64,000 nt of DNA, taken from positions 62,001 to 126,000 of the forward strand of contig MKJX01000184.1 of NCBI GenBank assembly GCA_001942415.1, in the 5' to 3' direction. A model generated the notes under the pieces. It made no database searches and was not told the origin of the DNA. It saw only the letters and a list, made by a program, of their open reading frames with translations. Below, piece after piece: positions 44,426-54,160 of this stretch (the stretch's first letter is position 1; each line of letters begins with the position of its first letter). The DNA comes from Pseudonocardia sp. CNS-139 (lineage in GTDB: Bacteria > Actinomycetota > Actinomycetes > Mycobacteriales > Pseudonocardiaceae). Both the position numbers and the translations under genes were made by a program.

Positions 44426-45769
44426 CCGGCCGGATCGAGCACGCCGCGGCGGACGGGGTGCGGCTGGTCCGCTTCCTGTACTGCGACCCGAGCGGGGTGA
44501 TCCGCGGCAAGCAGGTGCACGTCGCGCGGCTCGGCGACGCGCTGGAGTCCGGCCTCGGGCTCACCCGCGCGCAGAACGCGATCAACGTGCTCGACGACCT
44601 CGTCCCGGTCGCGGGCATGGAGCCGGTCGGGGAGATCCGGATCGTCCCCGACGCCGCCACCTACGTGCGGCTGCCGTGGCTGGAGGGCGTCGCGAGCGTG
44701 CTGTGCGACCAGGTCGGCCACGACGGGGCGGACTGGGGCGGCTGCCGCGGGCGTTCCTGCGCCGCGGGCTCGACCGGGCGGCCGCGGCGGGCGTGCACGT
44801 GCGGGCCGCGTTCGAGAACGAGTTCTACCTGGCCGAACGCACGCCGGACGGGCCGCGGCCGTGGGGGACGGGCCCGTCTACTCCGTCGGCCGGGCTGGAC
44901 CGCGCCGCGCCGGTCGTCAACGACATGGTCCGACGCCGCTCGTCCGAGCAGGGCATCCCTCGTCGAGCAGGCGATCAACGAGTACCGGCCGGGCCGAGCA
45001 GGAGATCTCGATCCGCTACGCCGACGCGCTCGCGGCCGCCGACCGGCAGCTGCGGCTGCGCGACACCGTCCGCGGGATCGCCGAGACCCGTCACGGCCTG
45101 CTGGCCTCGTTCGCGCCGCGGCCGTTCGCCGGGGCCATCGGCAGCGGCTGCCACCTGCACTTCTCCGTCTGGGACGACGCCGGCACGAACCTGCTGCCGG
45201 CGGCGGACGACCCGTTCGCGCTGTCCGCGGACGGGCGGGCGTTCCTGGCCGGGGTGCTGCACCACCTGCCGGCGCTGGTGGCGCTGACCTGCCCGTCGTA
45301 CCTGTCGTACGAGCGGCTGGCGCCCGGCGCGTGGGCCGGCTCGACCGTCTCGTGGGGGTACGACAACCGCGAGGCGGCGCTGCGGGTCGCGTCACCGTTC
45401 CGCGGGCGGGAGCGGGAGAGCGCCAACGCCGAGCTGAAGGCGTGCGACGCGAGCAGCAACCCCTACCTCGCGCTCGGCGGGCTCGTGCTCGCCGGCCTGG
45501 ACGGGCTGGCCCGCGGCCTCGACCTGCCCGAGCCGGCCGCCGCCGACCCCGCGCTGCTCACCCCGGAGCAGGCCCGCCGCTGCGGGGTCCGGCCGCTGCC
45601 CGCCGACCAGCGGGCCGCGCTGGAGTGCCTGGAGGCCGACGCCGTGCTCATGGACGGGCTCGGCGACCTGCTCGGCCGGTGCGTGCTCGCGACCCGGCGC
45701 GCCGAGTACGACAGGTGCGTCGCGATGGGCGACGACGCCGTGCGGGCAGCGACGTTCGCGGTGTTCTAG
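44422..45769 (+). CDS. Glutamine synthetase-like (gamma-glutamyl ligase) protein, several frameshifts
   Basis: About 449 aa from GTG 44422. The N-terminal GS domain is RLVRFLYCDPSGVIRGKQVH. The catalytic part has AAFENEFYLAERTPDG (metal Glu), AGAIGSGCHLHFSVWDDAG (the GxGxHxH-like nucleotide/metal segment), AGSTVSWGYDNREAALRVAS, and CDASSNPYLALGGLVLAGLD, the typical N-P-Y region. Breaks occur near 44745, 44878 and in a short scrambled stretch at 44900-45000, where frames alternate (LVEQAINEY is still readable). It is not canonical GlnA; relatives attach glutamate to amines or other acceptors. Paired with the amidohydrolase, it forms a split FluG. Confidence 0.8.
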
Positions 45770-45920
45770 ACGGGCTGCAGCCGCCCGCCGGCGACGGCCG
45801 GCACCGAGCACGGCGACTGCGCGCTGCCCCCGGAACGCGAACGTAGCCGCCGAGCGCGAGTCCGACGACGTGCGCGCCCGTCCGGGACGAGCGCCGCGAC
45901 GGCCCCGGCGGAGGAGCCGA
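45770..45920 (-). pseudogene. Possible remnant of an alpha/beta hydrolase
   Basis: On the minus strand the 151-bp gap reads SSAGAVAALVPDGRA and, one frame over, VVGLALGGYV. This resembles the nucleophile-elbow region of alpha/beta hydrolases, with the expected Ser replaced by Ala. No start, no further conserved sequence and no complete frame exist. It could be a decayed gene fragment, or chance similarity in GC-rich DNA. Confidence 0.2.
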
Positions 45921-47729
45921 TCAGGAGAGGTGGTGGGTCTCCGCCAGCCCGTACACGGGCGTCGGGAGGCCCTCGAACCGGGCCTTGAGCTGCAGCGCGA
46001 GGTACAGCGAGTAGTGCCGGGACTGGGCGAGGTTGCCGCCGTGGAACCACAGCCCGTCCTGGCGGGTGGGCTTCCACATGTTGCGCAGCTCGCCCTCCCA
46101 CGGGCCCGGGTCCTTGCGGGTGCCCGAGCCCAGGCCCCACACCCTGCCGACGGCGTCGCGACGTCCTGGCCGATCAGGTCGGCGGCCCAGCCGTTCATGG
46201 AGCCGTAGCCCGTGGCGTACACGACGAGGTCGGCCGGCAGCACCGTGCCGTCGGCGAGCACGACGGCGTCCTCGGTCAGCTCGCGCACCTCGCCGTGGGC
46301 CAGCGCGATGTCGCCGTTCGCGATCAGCTCGGACGCGCCGACGTCGATGTAGTAGCCCGAGCCGCGGCGCACGTACTTGAGGAAGAGGCCGGTGTCGTCG
46401 TCGCCGAAGTCGAGCAGGAACCCGGCCCGTGCGAGGCGTTCGTAGAACGGCGCGTCGAGCACGCGGATGTGGTCGTAGAACGGCTTCTGGAACCGCGGCA
46501 GCAGCTTGTACGGCACCGACGCCGAGATCATGTCGGCCCGCTCGGTGGTGATGCCCGCGGCCAGCGCGCGCTCGGAGTAGGTGTCGCCCATCGTGACGTC
46601 CATGAGCGTGTCCGACCGCACGACGTGCGTGGACGAGCGCTGCACCATCGTGACGTCGGCGCCGTGCTCCCACAGCGCGGCGCAGATGTCGTGCGCGGAG
46701 TTGTTGGACCCGATCACGACGGCCCGCTTGCCGGCGTACGCGTCCGGTCCCGGGTGGCGGGAGCTGTGGTGCTGCTCGCCGCGGAACCGGTCCTGCCCGG
46801 GGAACGCCGGCACATTCGGCCTGCCGGACATCCCGGTCGCCAGCACGAGGTGCTGCGGGCGGAGCACGACCTGCTCACCGGCCCGGTCGAGCGTGACGGT
46901 CCACTCGCCGGCCGCGGCGTCGTACGCCGCGTGCGTGCACGTCGTGGACGGCCAGTACGGGATCTCCATGACCGCCGTGTAGGCCTCCAGCCAGTCGCCG
47001 ATCTTGTCCTTCGGCGCGAACACCGGCCAGTGCGCGGGGAACGGCAGGTACGGGAGGTGGTCGTACCAGACGGGGTCGGTGCAGGCACAGCGACTTGTAG
47101 CGGCTGCGCCACTGGTCGCCGGGATGGGCGTGCCGGTCGACCACCACGTGCGGCACCCCGAGCCGGCGCAGCCGGGCGCCCAGCGCGATGCCGCCCTGCC
47201 CGCCGCCGACGACCACGACGTAGGGCTGCACCGCGACGCCGAGCGCGGCCCGCTCGGCGTCGCGGGCCTCCGCCCAGGTCAGGCGGCCGCGCCGGACGCC
47301 GTGCTCCACGCCGTTGGGCCGGCGCGGGCCGGCCGGCTCCTCGTGGCCGGTCAGCTCGTGGAGCGTGGTGAGGAGCGTCCAGGCGCCCTCGCCGGTGAGC
47401 CGCAGGTGCCCGCGGCCACGGCCGGCGGCCGTCGCGAACCCGATCCACGCCTGCACGACGCCGTCGGCCTCGGTGGGCTCCTCGGTGACGTGGAAGCCGT
47501 GCGCGCCGGTCCGCTCCGCGGTCGCGCGGACCAGGCCGGCGACGCCGTCGCGGTTCTCGACGGTGGTGACGTTCCAGGTGAACGCGACCAGGTCGCGCCA
47601 GAACGAGGCCGGCGCGAACAGGGCCGCGGCGCGGTCGGCGTCGCGCGCCGCGAGCGCGTCCTCGAACTCGGCGAGCCACGCGTCGACCCGCTCGCGCGCG
47701 GATGTGGGTGTGTCGAGGGTCTGCGACAT
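45921..47729 (-). CDS. Flavin-containing monooxygenase with N-terminal SnoaL-like domain (frameshifts)
   Basis: About 603 aa. Residues ~10-130 are a SnoaL/NTF2-like domain (VDAWLAEFEDALAARDADRA, SFWRDLVAFTWNVTTVENRD). An FAD Rossmann motif follows, VVVVGGGQGGIALGARLRRL. After a break near 47040 come HWPVFAPKDKIGDWLEAYTA, HLVLATGMSGRPNVPAFPG, the NADPH site AVVIGSNNSAHDICAALWEH, and ADLVVYATGYGSMNG. A second break lies near 46160 before GLGSGTRKDPGPWEG; the frame ends GLAETHHLS. The YUCCA/FMO-like layout predicts oxygenation of a small hydrophobic or carbonyl substrate. Start ATG 47729. It is separated from the phosphonate operon by a repeat array. Confidence 0.82.
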
Positions 47730-47813
47730 CCCGCTCCCGTTGCCGGGCGCCGACCCCGGCGGCGGCGCTGCCACCCCAGTCAACAAACCCGCCCACCCGA
47801 CGGTCAACCACCC

Positions 47814-47902
47814 CGACTCGCGCGCACCATTCCAGCGACTCGCGCGCACTTTCTCAGCGACTCGCGCGCCCCGCGGGTCGCTGGATTCGTGTACGCGAGT
47901 TG
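47814..47902. repeat. 22-bp-period inverted repeat array, copy C
   Basis: CGACTCGC or near-copies start at 47814, 47836 and 47858. Opposite units GCGGGTCG and GCGAGTTG start at 47873 and 47895. All within-arm steps are 22 bp. The array directly abuts the stop codon of the IMPase-like gene (47903), the last gene of the phosphonate operon. Confidence 0.88.
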
Positions 47903-48712
47903 TCACGCGCCGCTGATCGTGGCGGCCAGCTCCTCGGCCAGCTGCGGTGTGGCGGCGACGACGCCGGACCAGCGGCGGGTGAGGTCCGGGTCCAGCTCCA
48001 GGGGACGGCCGGCCGCGTCGATCACCGCGCCGCCCGCGGCCGGGACCATGAGCATGGCCGCGGCGAGGTCGACGATGCGGTGGGTGTCGGACCCGGCGTC
48101 GGCGAACGCGTCGGTGGCGCCCTCCGCGACCAGCGCGGCCTCCAGGCACGAGCTGGACAGGATCCGCACCCGGGCCGCCCGCCGCCACACCCGCCACCAC
48201 GCGTCGGAGCTGCGGTCGTGCGGGCGCAGCAGGCTCACCGCGGCGCCGTCGAGCGCCGTGCGCCCGCTCGTCCGGTACGGCACCGGCTCGCCCGCGCGGA
48301 CGTGCCAGGTGCGCCCGCCCTCCAGCCAGTGCGTCACGCCCTCGACGGCCTTCCCGTCGACGGCCAGCACGGCCGCGACGCACGAGAGCGGCACGCCGGC
48401 GGCGGCGTTGGCCGAGCCGTCGAGCGGGTCGACGACGAGCGTGACGGCCGAGCCGACGTCGACCGACCCGACCTCCTCGCTCAGCACGTTCACCTTGTGC
48501 CGCTGCGCGACCTCGGTGATCGCCTCCTCGACCAGCACGTCGATCCGCATCGTCGGGGTGCCGTCGGCGCCGGTCGCGACCTTCTCGGCGAGCCCGGCGC
48601 GGTCGTGCGCCCGCTTGGCCGCCGCGAACGCCGCGGTCGCCGAGCGGACGGTGTCGGCGAGCACGGGGTCGATCCCCGCGGGGAGCACGGGCTCCGGGAC
48701 CGGCCAGCTCAT
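47903..48712 (-). CDS. Inositol-monophosphatase-family phosphatase in the phosphonate operon
   Basis: Intact 269-aa Mg-dependent phosphatase of the IMPase/CysQ/FBPase superfamily. VLVEEAITEVAQRHKVNVLSEEVG supplies the first metal Glu pair. LVVDPLDGSANAAAGVPLSC is the DPLDGS/T signature, and the distal Asp is in AGSDTHRIVDLAAAMLM. The ATG at 48712 overlaps the phnM stop, so it is translationally coupled to the C-P lyase genes. Neither phnN nor phnP is in the operon. I infer it may dephosphorylate a ribose phosphate intermediate of phosphonate breakdown, but 3'(2'),5'-bisphosphate nucleotidase activity is equally possible. Confidence 0.85.
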   Translation of the reverse strand: MSWPVPEPVLPAGIDPVLADTVRSATAAFAAAKRAHDRAGLAEKVATGADGTPTMRIDVLVEEAITEVAQRHKVNVLSEEVGSVDVGSAVTLVVDPLDGSANAAAGVPLSCVAAVLAVDGKAVEGVTHWLEGGRTWHVRAGEPVPYRTSGRTALDGAAVSLLRPHDRSSDAWWRVWRRAARVRILSSSCLEAALVAEGATDAFADAGSDTHRIVDLAAAMLMVPAAGGAVIDAAGRPLELDPDLTRRWSGVVAATPQLAEELAATISGA

Positions 48713-49912
48713 GCGGTCGCTCCTTCCGCGCGCAGCACGGCGCGCACCAGCGGCCACGGCTCGCCGGCCTCGGCGAGCACCAGATCGGCCCGGGCGCCGG
48801 GGACGAGCGCGCCCCGGTCGGTGAGCCCGACGGCCTCGGCGCCGCCGCTCGTCACGAGGCGCACCGCGGCCGGCAGCTCCACGATCCCCTCGGCGACCAG
48901 CAGGAACACCGCGGCGAGCAGCCCCGAAGGAAGGTAGTCCGAGGCCAGCGCCGTGACGAGCCCGCGCCCGACCAGCTCGCGGGCCGAGGTGTTGCCGGTG
49001 TGCGAGCTGCCGCGCAGCGCGTTCGGCGCGCCCATGACCACCGGCATACCCCGGTCGCGGGCGGCCGCCGCGGCGTCGACGGTGGTCGGGAACTCCGCGA
49101 CCGAGCCGCCGCGCGCGGCGAGGGCCGCGATCTCCTCGGCGGACTCCGGGTCGTGCCCGAAGAGCCGCACGGCGCCGGCCCGGGCCAGCACCTCGAGGTA
49201 GGCGAACGCCTCGTCGCGCACGTCGAGCAGGTCGTCTCGCCGCTCGATCATGGCGTCGACCTGCGCCTTCGCCTCCTCCGCCGTCATCCCGCGGGAGCCG
49301 GAGAGGAACTTCTCGAAGTAGGTGCGGTCGGCGTACTGGCCCTGCCCTGGCGTGTGGTCCTCGTGCGAGACGACGGCCTCGCCGGGCAGGTCCGCCAGCC
49401 GTGCGCGCAGCGCCGCGAGCCCCGCCGCGCTGCGGACGTCGAGCCGGTGCAGGATCCGGTGGTCCACGGGCCCGTCGCCGCGGGCCGCGACCTCGGCGCA
49501 GAGGCGCGCGCGGCCTCGACGGTGCGCGGGTTCACCGGCGACGGCGACGTGGCCTGCTCGAACGCCGCCCCGTGGAAGACCGTGGTGATCCCGGCGGCGC
49601 GCAGCTTGCCCTCGAACGAGCGGATCGCGAACTGCCACGGCACCTCGGCGCCCGGGCGCGGCACGCGCTCGCGCTCCAGGCCGTCGGAGTGCACGTCGAC
49701 CAGGCCGGGCAGGCAGAACCGGCCGCCGCCGTCGACGTCGGCCGCCGCGCCGCCCGGGTGCGCGCCGACCTCGGCGATGCGCCCGTCGCGCACGACGATC
49801 CGGGCGCGTCGAGCAGCCGGTCCGGGAGCACGGCCCGGACGTGCCCGAGCACGTAGTCGGCCGGCGGGTGGGCGAGCGTCCAGCGCGGGGGAGCGGGCGT
49901 GGACGTCGTCAC
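48709..49912 (-). CDS. phnM: Alpha-D-ribose 1-methylphosphonate 5-triphosphate diphosphatase PhnM (two frameshifts)
   Basis: About 400 aa from GTG 49912, which overlaps the phnL stop. PhnM removes pyrophosphate from the ribosyl-phosphonate triphosphate before C-P cleavage. The amidohydrolase-fold landmarks are CLPGLVDVHSDGLERERVPR, GITTVFHGAAFEQATSP, AVVSHEDHTPGQGQYAD (a very characteristic PhnM segment), VVMGAPNALRGSSHTGNTSA and ALASDYLPSGLLAAVF. Bases are missing near 49800 (between DRLLDAP and IVVRDGRIAEVG) and near 49508. It is co-transcribed with phnL and the IMPase-like gene. Confidence 0.9.
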
Positions 49913-50682
49913 GCGGCCACCCCCAGCACGTCGGCGGGCGCGCCCTCGCGCACGATCCGCCCGTCGCGCAGCTCGACCACCCGGGTGGCGAGCCGGCGCA
50001 TGGCGTCGGCGTCGTGGAAGACCGCGAGCACCGCGACGCCCGCGCCGGAGAGCGAGGCGACGAGGTCGATCGCGCGTTCCCGGTTGGCCGGGTCCAGCGC
50101 GGACACCGGCTCGTCGAGCAGCAGCAGCCGCGGCGGGCGCACGGTGGCGGCCGCGAGGTTGACGCGCTGGCGCTCGCCGCCGGACAGCACGCCGCAGTCG
50201 ACGTCCCACAGCGCCTCGTCGAGCGCGAGCCGGCGCAGCGCCCCGGCTGCGGCCTCGGTGGCCTCGGCCCGGTCCAGCCCGCGGCGGCGGGCGGCCGCGG
50301 CCACCAGCTCCAGCGGGCCCGTGCGCGGCGGCGCGGCGAGGAACTGGGAGACGTAGCCCAGCTCGCGGGCGCGCAGCCGGGCCAGCGCCCGGTCCGGCAG
50401 TCCCGTCAGCGTGACGGCGCCGTCGGCGGTGAAGAGCGTGACGGTGCCGGCGTCGGGCAGGTAGCTGCGGTGCACGCAGCGCAGCAGGCTCGACTTGCCC
50501 GCCCCGCTGGCGCCGGCGAGCGCGACGTGCTCGCCCGCGGCGACGTCGAGGTCGACGCCGCGCAGGGACGAGACCGTGCGCCCGTCGACCGTGTGCAGGG
50601 TGAAGGTCTTCACGAGGCCCCTCACCTCGAGGATCGCCGAAGATCTGCGTGCAGGATCGAGCATGGGCGCAGCCATGTTCAC
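49909..50682 (-). CDS. phnL: C-P lyase ABC-type subunit PhnL
   Basis: Intact 257-aa ABC ATPase. Walker A is GASGAGKSS. The PhnL-specific segment is ELGYVSQFLAAPPRTGPLEL, whose Gln is the Q-loop. The signature is LSGGERQRVNLAAATV, and Walker B with D-loop is LLLLDEPVSALDPANRERAI. The switch His is in VLAVFHDADAMRRLATRVVE. PhnL is not a transporter: with PhnK it forms the dual ATPase that remodels the C-P lyase core. It is about 30 aa longer than E. coli PhnL, partly at the N terminus (an ATG at 50664 is an alternative). The start overlaps the PhnK end, and the end overlaps phnM. Confidence 0.93.
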   Translation of the reverse strand: MNMAAPMLDPARRSSAILEVRGLVKTFTLHTVDGRTVSSLRGVDLDVAAGEHVALAGASGAGKSSLLRCVHRSYLPDAGTVTLFTADGAVTLTGLPDRALARLRARELGYVSQFLAAPPRTGPLELVAAAARRRGLDRAEATEAAAGALRRLALDEALWDVDCGVLSGGERQRVNLAAATVRPPRLLLLDEPVSALDPANRERAIDLVASLSGAGVAVLAVFHDADAMRRLATRVVELRDGRIVREGAPADVLGVAA

Positions 50683-52513
50683 CTCATCATCTCCGCCGCG
50701 GCGGCGACCAGCCGCTGCGTGTACGGGTGGTGCGGGTCGCGGAACAGCTGGTCGGTGAGCCCCTGCTCGACCACGCGGCCGAGCTGCATCACCAGCGAGC
50801 GGTCGGTGAGCGCCTCGATCACCGCGAAGTCGTGGCTCACGACCACCGCGGCGACGTCGCGCTCGGCGAGCAGGCCGCGCAGCAGGTCGAGCACTCCCGC
50901 GGCGACGGACGCGTCGAGGCCCGTGGTGGGCTCGTCGAGCAGCAGCACGGCCGGGTCGGTGGCCAGCGCCTTCGCGATCTGCACGCGCTGGCGCATGCCG
51001 CCGGAGAACGTGCGCACCGGGTCGTCCATGCGGGAGAGCGGCACCTCGACCCGGTCCAGCAGCTCGGCCGCGCGCGCCGGATCGCCCCGTAGCTGCGCCA
51101 GCCCGCCGCGGTGAGCCGCTCGGCGATGTTGCCGCCCGCGGACACGTTGAGCGCGAGCCCGTCGGCCGGGTCCTGGTGCACGATCCCCAGCGTCGCGATG
51201 CGCAGCCGGCGGCGCGCCGGGCCGTCGAGGGTGAGCACGTCGGTGCGCCCGCCGTCGACGGCGGAGAGGAAGAGGCGCCCCGCGGTCGCGCGCTCGTCGC
51301 CGACGATGCAGCGCAGCACGGTCGACTTGCCCGAGCCGGACTCGCCGATCAGCCCGACCGCCTCGCCCGGCGCCACGTCGAACCCGACGTCCCAGGCCGC
51401 GACGATCGCGCCGGTCGCGGGGCTGACGGCGGTGCCGGGTCCGGGTCCGGTGCCGGGCACCGCGGCCGCGCCGCCCGGCCCGTGCACCTTGCCCAGGCCC
51501 TCGACCAGCACCGTCCACTCCGCGCCGGCCGGCAGGTCGCGCGGCTCCGGCTCGGGCACCCGCGCGTCGACGATCGCGGCGGCCCGCCGGGACGGGTCCG
51601 GCAGCAGGGCCAGCGGGGCGGCGGCGCGGTGCCCGGCCAGGTCGGCGTCCGCGTCGGCGACACGGGCGCACCACTCGGTGTCGCTGCACGCGAACCGGCC
51701 GTGCCCGGCGTCGACGAGGAACGTGTCGTCGGCACCGCAGCGAACGCAGCGTGAGTCGGCTCCCTCCACCTCGAACGGCACGTCGTCGAAGGTCAGCGGC
51801 TCGACGTCGGTCTCCGGCGGGATCGCGTAGATCCGCTTCTCCCGCCCGGCCCCGAACAGGTTCAGGTGCGCCGAGCGGTGCAGCCGCGGCACGTCCCAGC
51901 GGGGGATCGGCGTCGTGGCCGTGACGTACCGGCCGCCCACGAGCACCGGGTAGCCGGTGGACCGGGTGATCACGCCGTTGCGGACGATGTCCTCGTAGAG
52001 GCTCACCCACATCGTCGAGTAGTCGGCCTCGGCGTGCATGCGGGCGCACTCGGCCACCGAGCGCTGCACCCCGCGCAGCGGCTCGGGCACCGGGACCTGC
52101 AGCACCAGCACCTGGCCCTGCGCGAGCGGCTGCTCGGGCACCCGGTGGCGGGTCTGCACGATCGTGGCCTCGCGCGAGTCGGCGGACTGCGCGCATCCGG
52201 TGCTGTCGGCGATCAGCCGGCGCAGGTTCGTCGCGTTGACGCCGGCGTCGTCGCCCTGGTCGATGACCTTGACGGTGTCGTCGGCGCCGATCACGGCGAG
52301 CGTCACCTGCAGGCCCCCGGAGCCCCAGCCGCGGGCCACCGGCATCTCGCGGGACCCGAACGGCACCTGGTAGCCGGGCACGCAGACGGCGGTGAGCGCG
52401 GCACGGCGGATCTCGCGCTTGCCGCCCTCGTCGAGGATGCCGACGGGCGCGGCGGCGGCGTCGATGCCCGCCAGCAGCCCGTCGACGTCCAGGCTCTCGG
52501 TGGTGACGGTCAT
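50679..52513 (-). CDS. phnJK: PhnJ-PhnK fusion: C-P lyase and its ABC ATPase (one frameshift in the PhnK part)
   Basis: One continuous frame encodes PhnJ and then PhnK, about 611 aa. Residues 1-290 are PhnJ, the radical-SAM-type enzyme that breaks the C-P bond: AVCVPGYQVPFGSREMPVAR, the glycine region GWGSGGLQVTLAVIG, DYSTMWVSLYEDIVRNG, and four Cys (256, 259, 276, 282) in the C-x2-C ... C-x5-C pattern for the Fe-S cluster. A Pro/Ala/Gly linker (~290-370) leads to PhnK: Walker A GESGSGKST (390-398), TLGIVHQDPADGL, FSGGMRQRVQIAKAL, VLLLDEPTTGLD, VVVSHDFAVIEAL. A base is missing near 51090. The join could be real or due to a lost stop around 51600. Confidence 0.88.
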
Positions 52514-53600
52514 CGGCAGTCCCTCCCGGGAGGCTCGGTGGAGACGCCCGTGGCGCGCATCGCCTGCTTGCGCTCGACCATCGACCGGAACGTCACGTAG
52601 TGGGGGAGCTTGAGGTGCTCCAGGAACCCGGCGGAGTCGAGCCCGTCGGTCGTGAGGAGCAGGAGCTGCTCCAGCGGGCCGGTGCGGCCGAAGCGGCGGC
52701 AGGCGATGTCGAGGTTGGCCATCGCGATGGCCTTGCGCTCGTTGTGCCCGAACACCAGCCCGTACCCGACGTCGAACCGGGTGCGGTCCTCGTCGCGCCG
52801 TCGAGGTCCTCGATCGCCTCGGTCTCGGTGGCCCGGAACCGGCCGATCTCCACCGGGTTGCCGGTGTGCGGGTGGCGCACCCGCAGCGGCAGCCGGCCGT
52901 GGCGCACCTCGCCGAGCGTCACCTCGTGGACGTCGCCGTCCGGGCCGAGGATCGAGCGGTACCAGAGGCTGACCAGCGCGCCCGTCTCGGCGCGGGCCAT
53001 CGACGCGAGCACCGCCGAACGCGGCGCCGGCGGCCGGGCCGGGCGCCGGGTGACGTCGAACGGCTCCGGGTCGGTCTCCGGGGCGTGCTCGACCAGCAGG
53101 TCCAGCGAGCGCAGCAGCGCCGAGAACCGCGCCGGGTGGCGCTGCTCGGCCGCCCGCAGCGGCGCCTCGGCGGGGACGGCCGGCGCGGCCGGCGGCGGCG
53201 CGTCGGGACGTTCGAGGCGGCGGCCGGTGTAGTCGGTGGTGCGGCCCAGCAGCTGCGGGCCGTCGGGGGTGCGGTGCGCCGGGACGATCCGGCGCAGCAC
53301 CGTCATCTCGTCGGGGTCGACCGGCTCGCTCACGGCCAGCCGGGGCAGCGTCGAGCGGTGCGCGCGCACGAGGTGCGCGGCCTCCAGCGTGTCGCCCTCG
53401 GCCTGCCGGAACGCGTCGGCGGCGGTGGCCTCGTGGAAGAGCCCGGCCTCGCCCTGCACGCGGTCGACGGCCAGCCGGAACCGGCTCGTGATCTGCTCGG
53501 TCGACGCCCACGGCGCGGGGGCGTGGTCGCGCTCCTCGCGCACCAGCCGCTCGGCCGCGAGGATCGCCGCCAGCCCGCCGCGGGCCCCTGAGTAGCCCAT
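52510..53600 (-). CDS. phnI: C-P lyase core subunit PhnI (one frameshift)
   Basis: About 363 aa, close to E. coli PhnI (354). PhnI is the nucleosidase subunit that exchanges adenine for the phosphonate on ATP-derived ribose. MGYSGARGGLAAILAAERLV is the conserved start. ITSRFRLAVDRVQGEAGLFH, RRIVPAHRTPDGPQLLGRTT and VLRRI-type segments follow. After a break near 52797 comes DVGYGLVFGHNERKAIAMAN, then LDSAGFLEHLKLPHYVTFRS, both strongly conserved. Its stop overlaps the PhnJ ATG at 52513, and its ATG overlaps the phnH stop by one base (TGATG). Confidence 0.9.
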
Positions 53601-54160
53601 CAGTCCTCCTCGATCCGGGTGCTGCGGGGGAGGCCGAGCAGCTGCCCGTCCGGGGTGACGAGCAGCAGGTCGGCCCCCGCGGGGAAGGCGGCACCGGCAC
53701 GGGCCGCGGCCAGGTCGGCCGGGACGCCCACCGGCGCGAGCGTGCGGGTGCCCGCGATGCCCGGGCCGGAGATCCGCAGCGGCGCGCCGCCGTCGAGCGC
53801 CGGGACGGCGAGCGTGACCAGCGCGGCGTCCTCGGGGGCGGCGGCGCTGCCGGTCCGGGCGGTGCCCAGCTCGCCCGCCGCGAGCGGGCGCAGGGCCGCG
53901 ACCAGCCGCGCGGCCGGCAGGTCCGTGACCGGGGCGGTCGTGGCGGTGGCGACGGCGTCTGCGGGGTCGGGGTTCTCGGTCAGGACCGCGACGGGCGTGT
54001 CGAGGTCGGCGAGGGCGAGCGTCGGCAGCAGCGCGGCGGGCACGCCCGGGCCGGCGGGGAGCCGGTGCACGGTGCCCGGCCGGGCGAGCGCGTCGAGCAC
54101 GGCGCGGAAGGTGCGCTGGGCGGTATCGGGGTCGAGCGGGGCGAGCCCGGCGGCGGTCAC
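53600..54160 (-). CDS. phnH: C-P lyase core subunit PhnH
   Basis: Intact 186-aa protein from GTG 54160 (TAAGLAPLDPDTAQRTFRAV). DALARPGTVHRLP is the PhnH signature, followed by ALLPTLALADLDTPVAVL and the C-terminal TPDGQLLGLPRSTRIEE. PhnH joins PhnG, PhnI and PhnJ in the core complex and resembles PLP-enzyme folds without activity. A longer frame from 54220 would run into the 31-bp tandem repeat and is rejected. About 400 bp of repeat-derived DNA separates it from phnG, unlike the other tightly overlapping phn genes. Confidence 0.88.
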   Translation of the reverse strand: MTAAGLAPLDPDTAQRTFRAVLDALARPGTVHRLPAGPGVPAALLPTLALADLDTPVAVLTENPDPADAVATATTAPVTDLPAARLVAALRPLAAGELGTARTGSAAAPEDAALVTLAVPALDGGAPLRISGPGIAGTRTLAPVGVPADLAAARAGAAFPAGADLLLVTPDGQLLGLPRSTRIEED

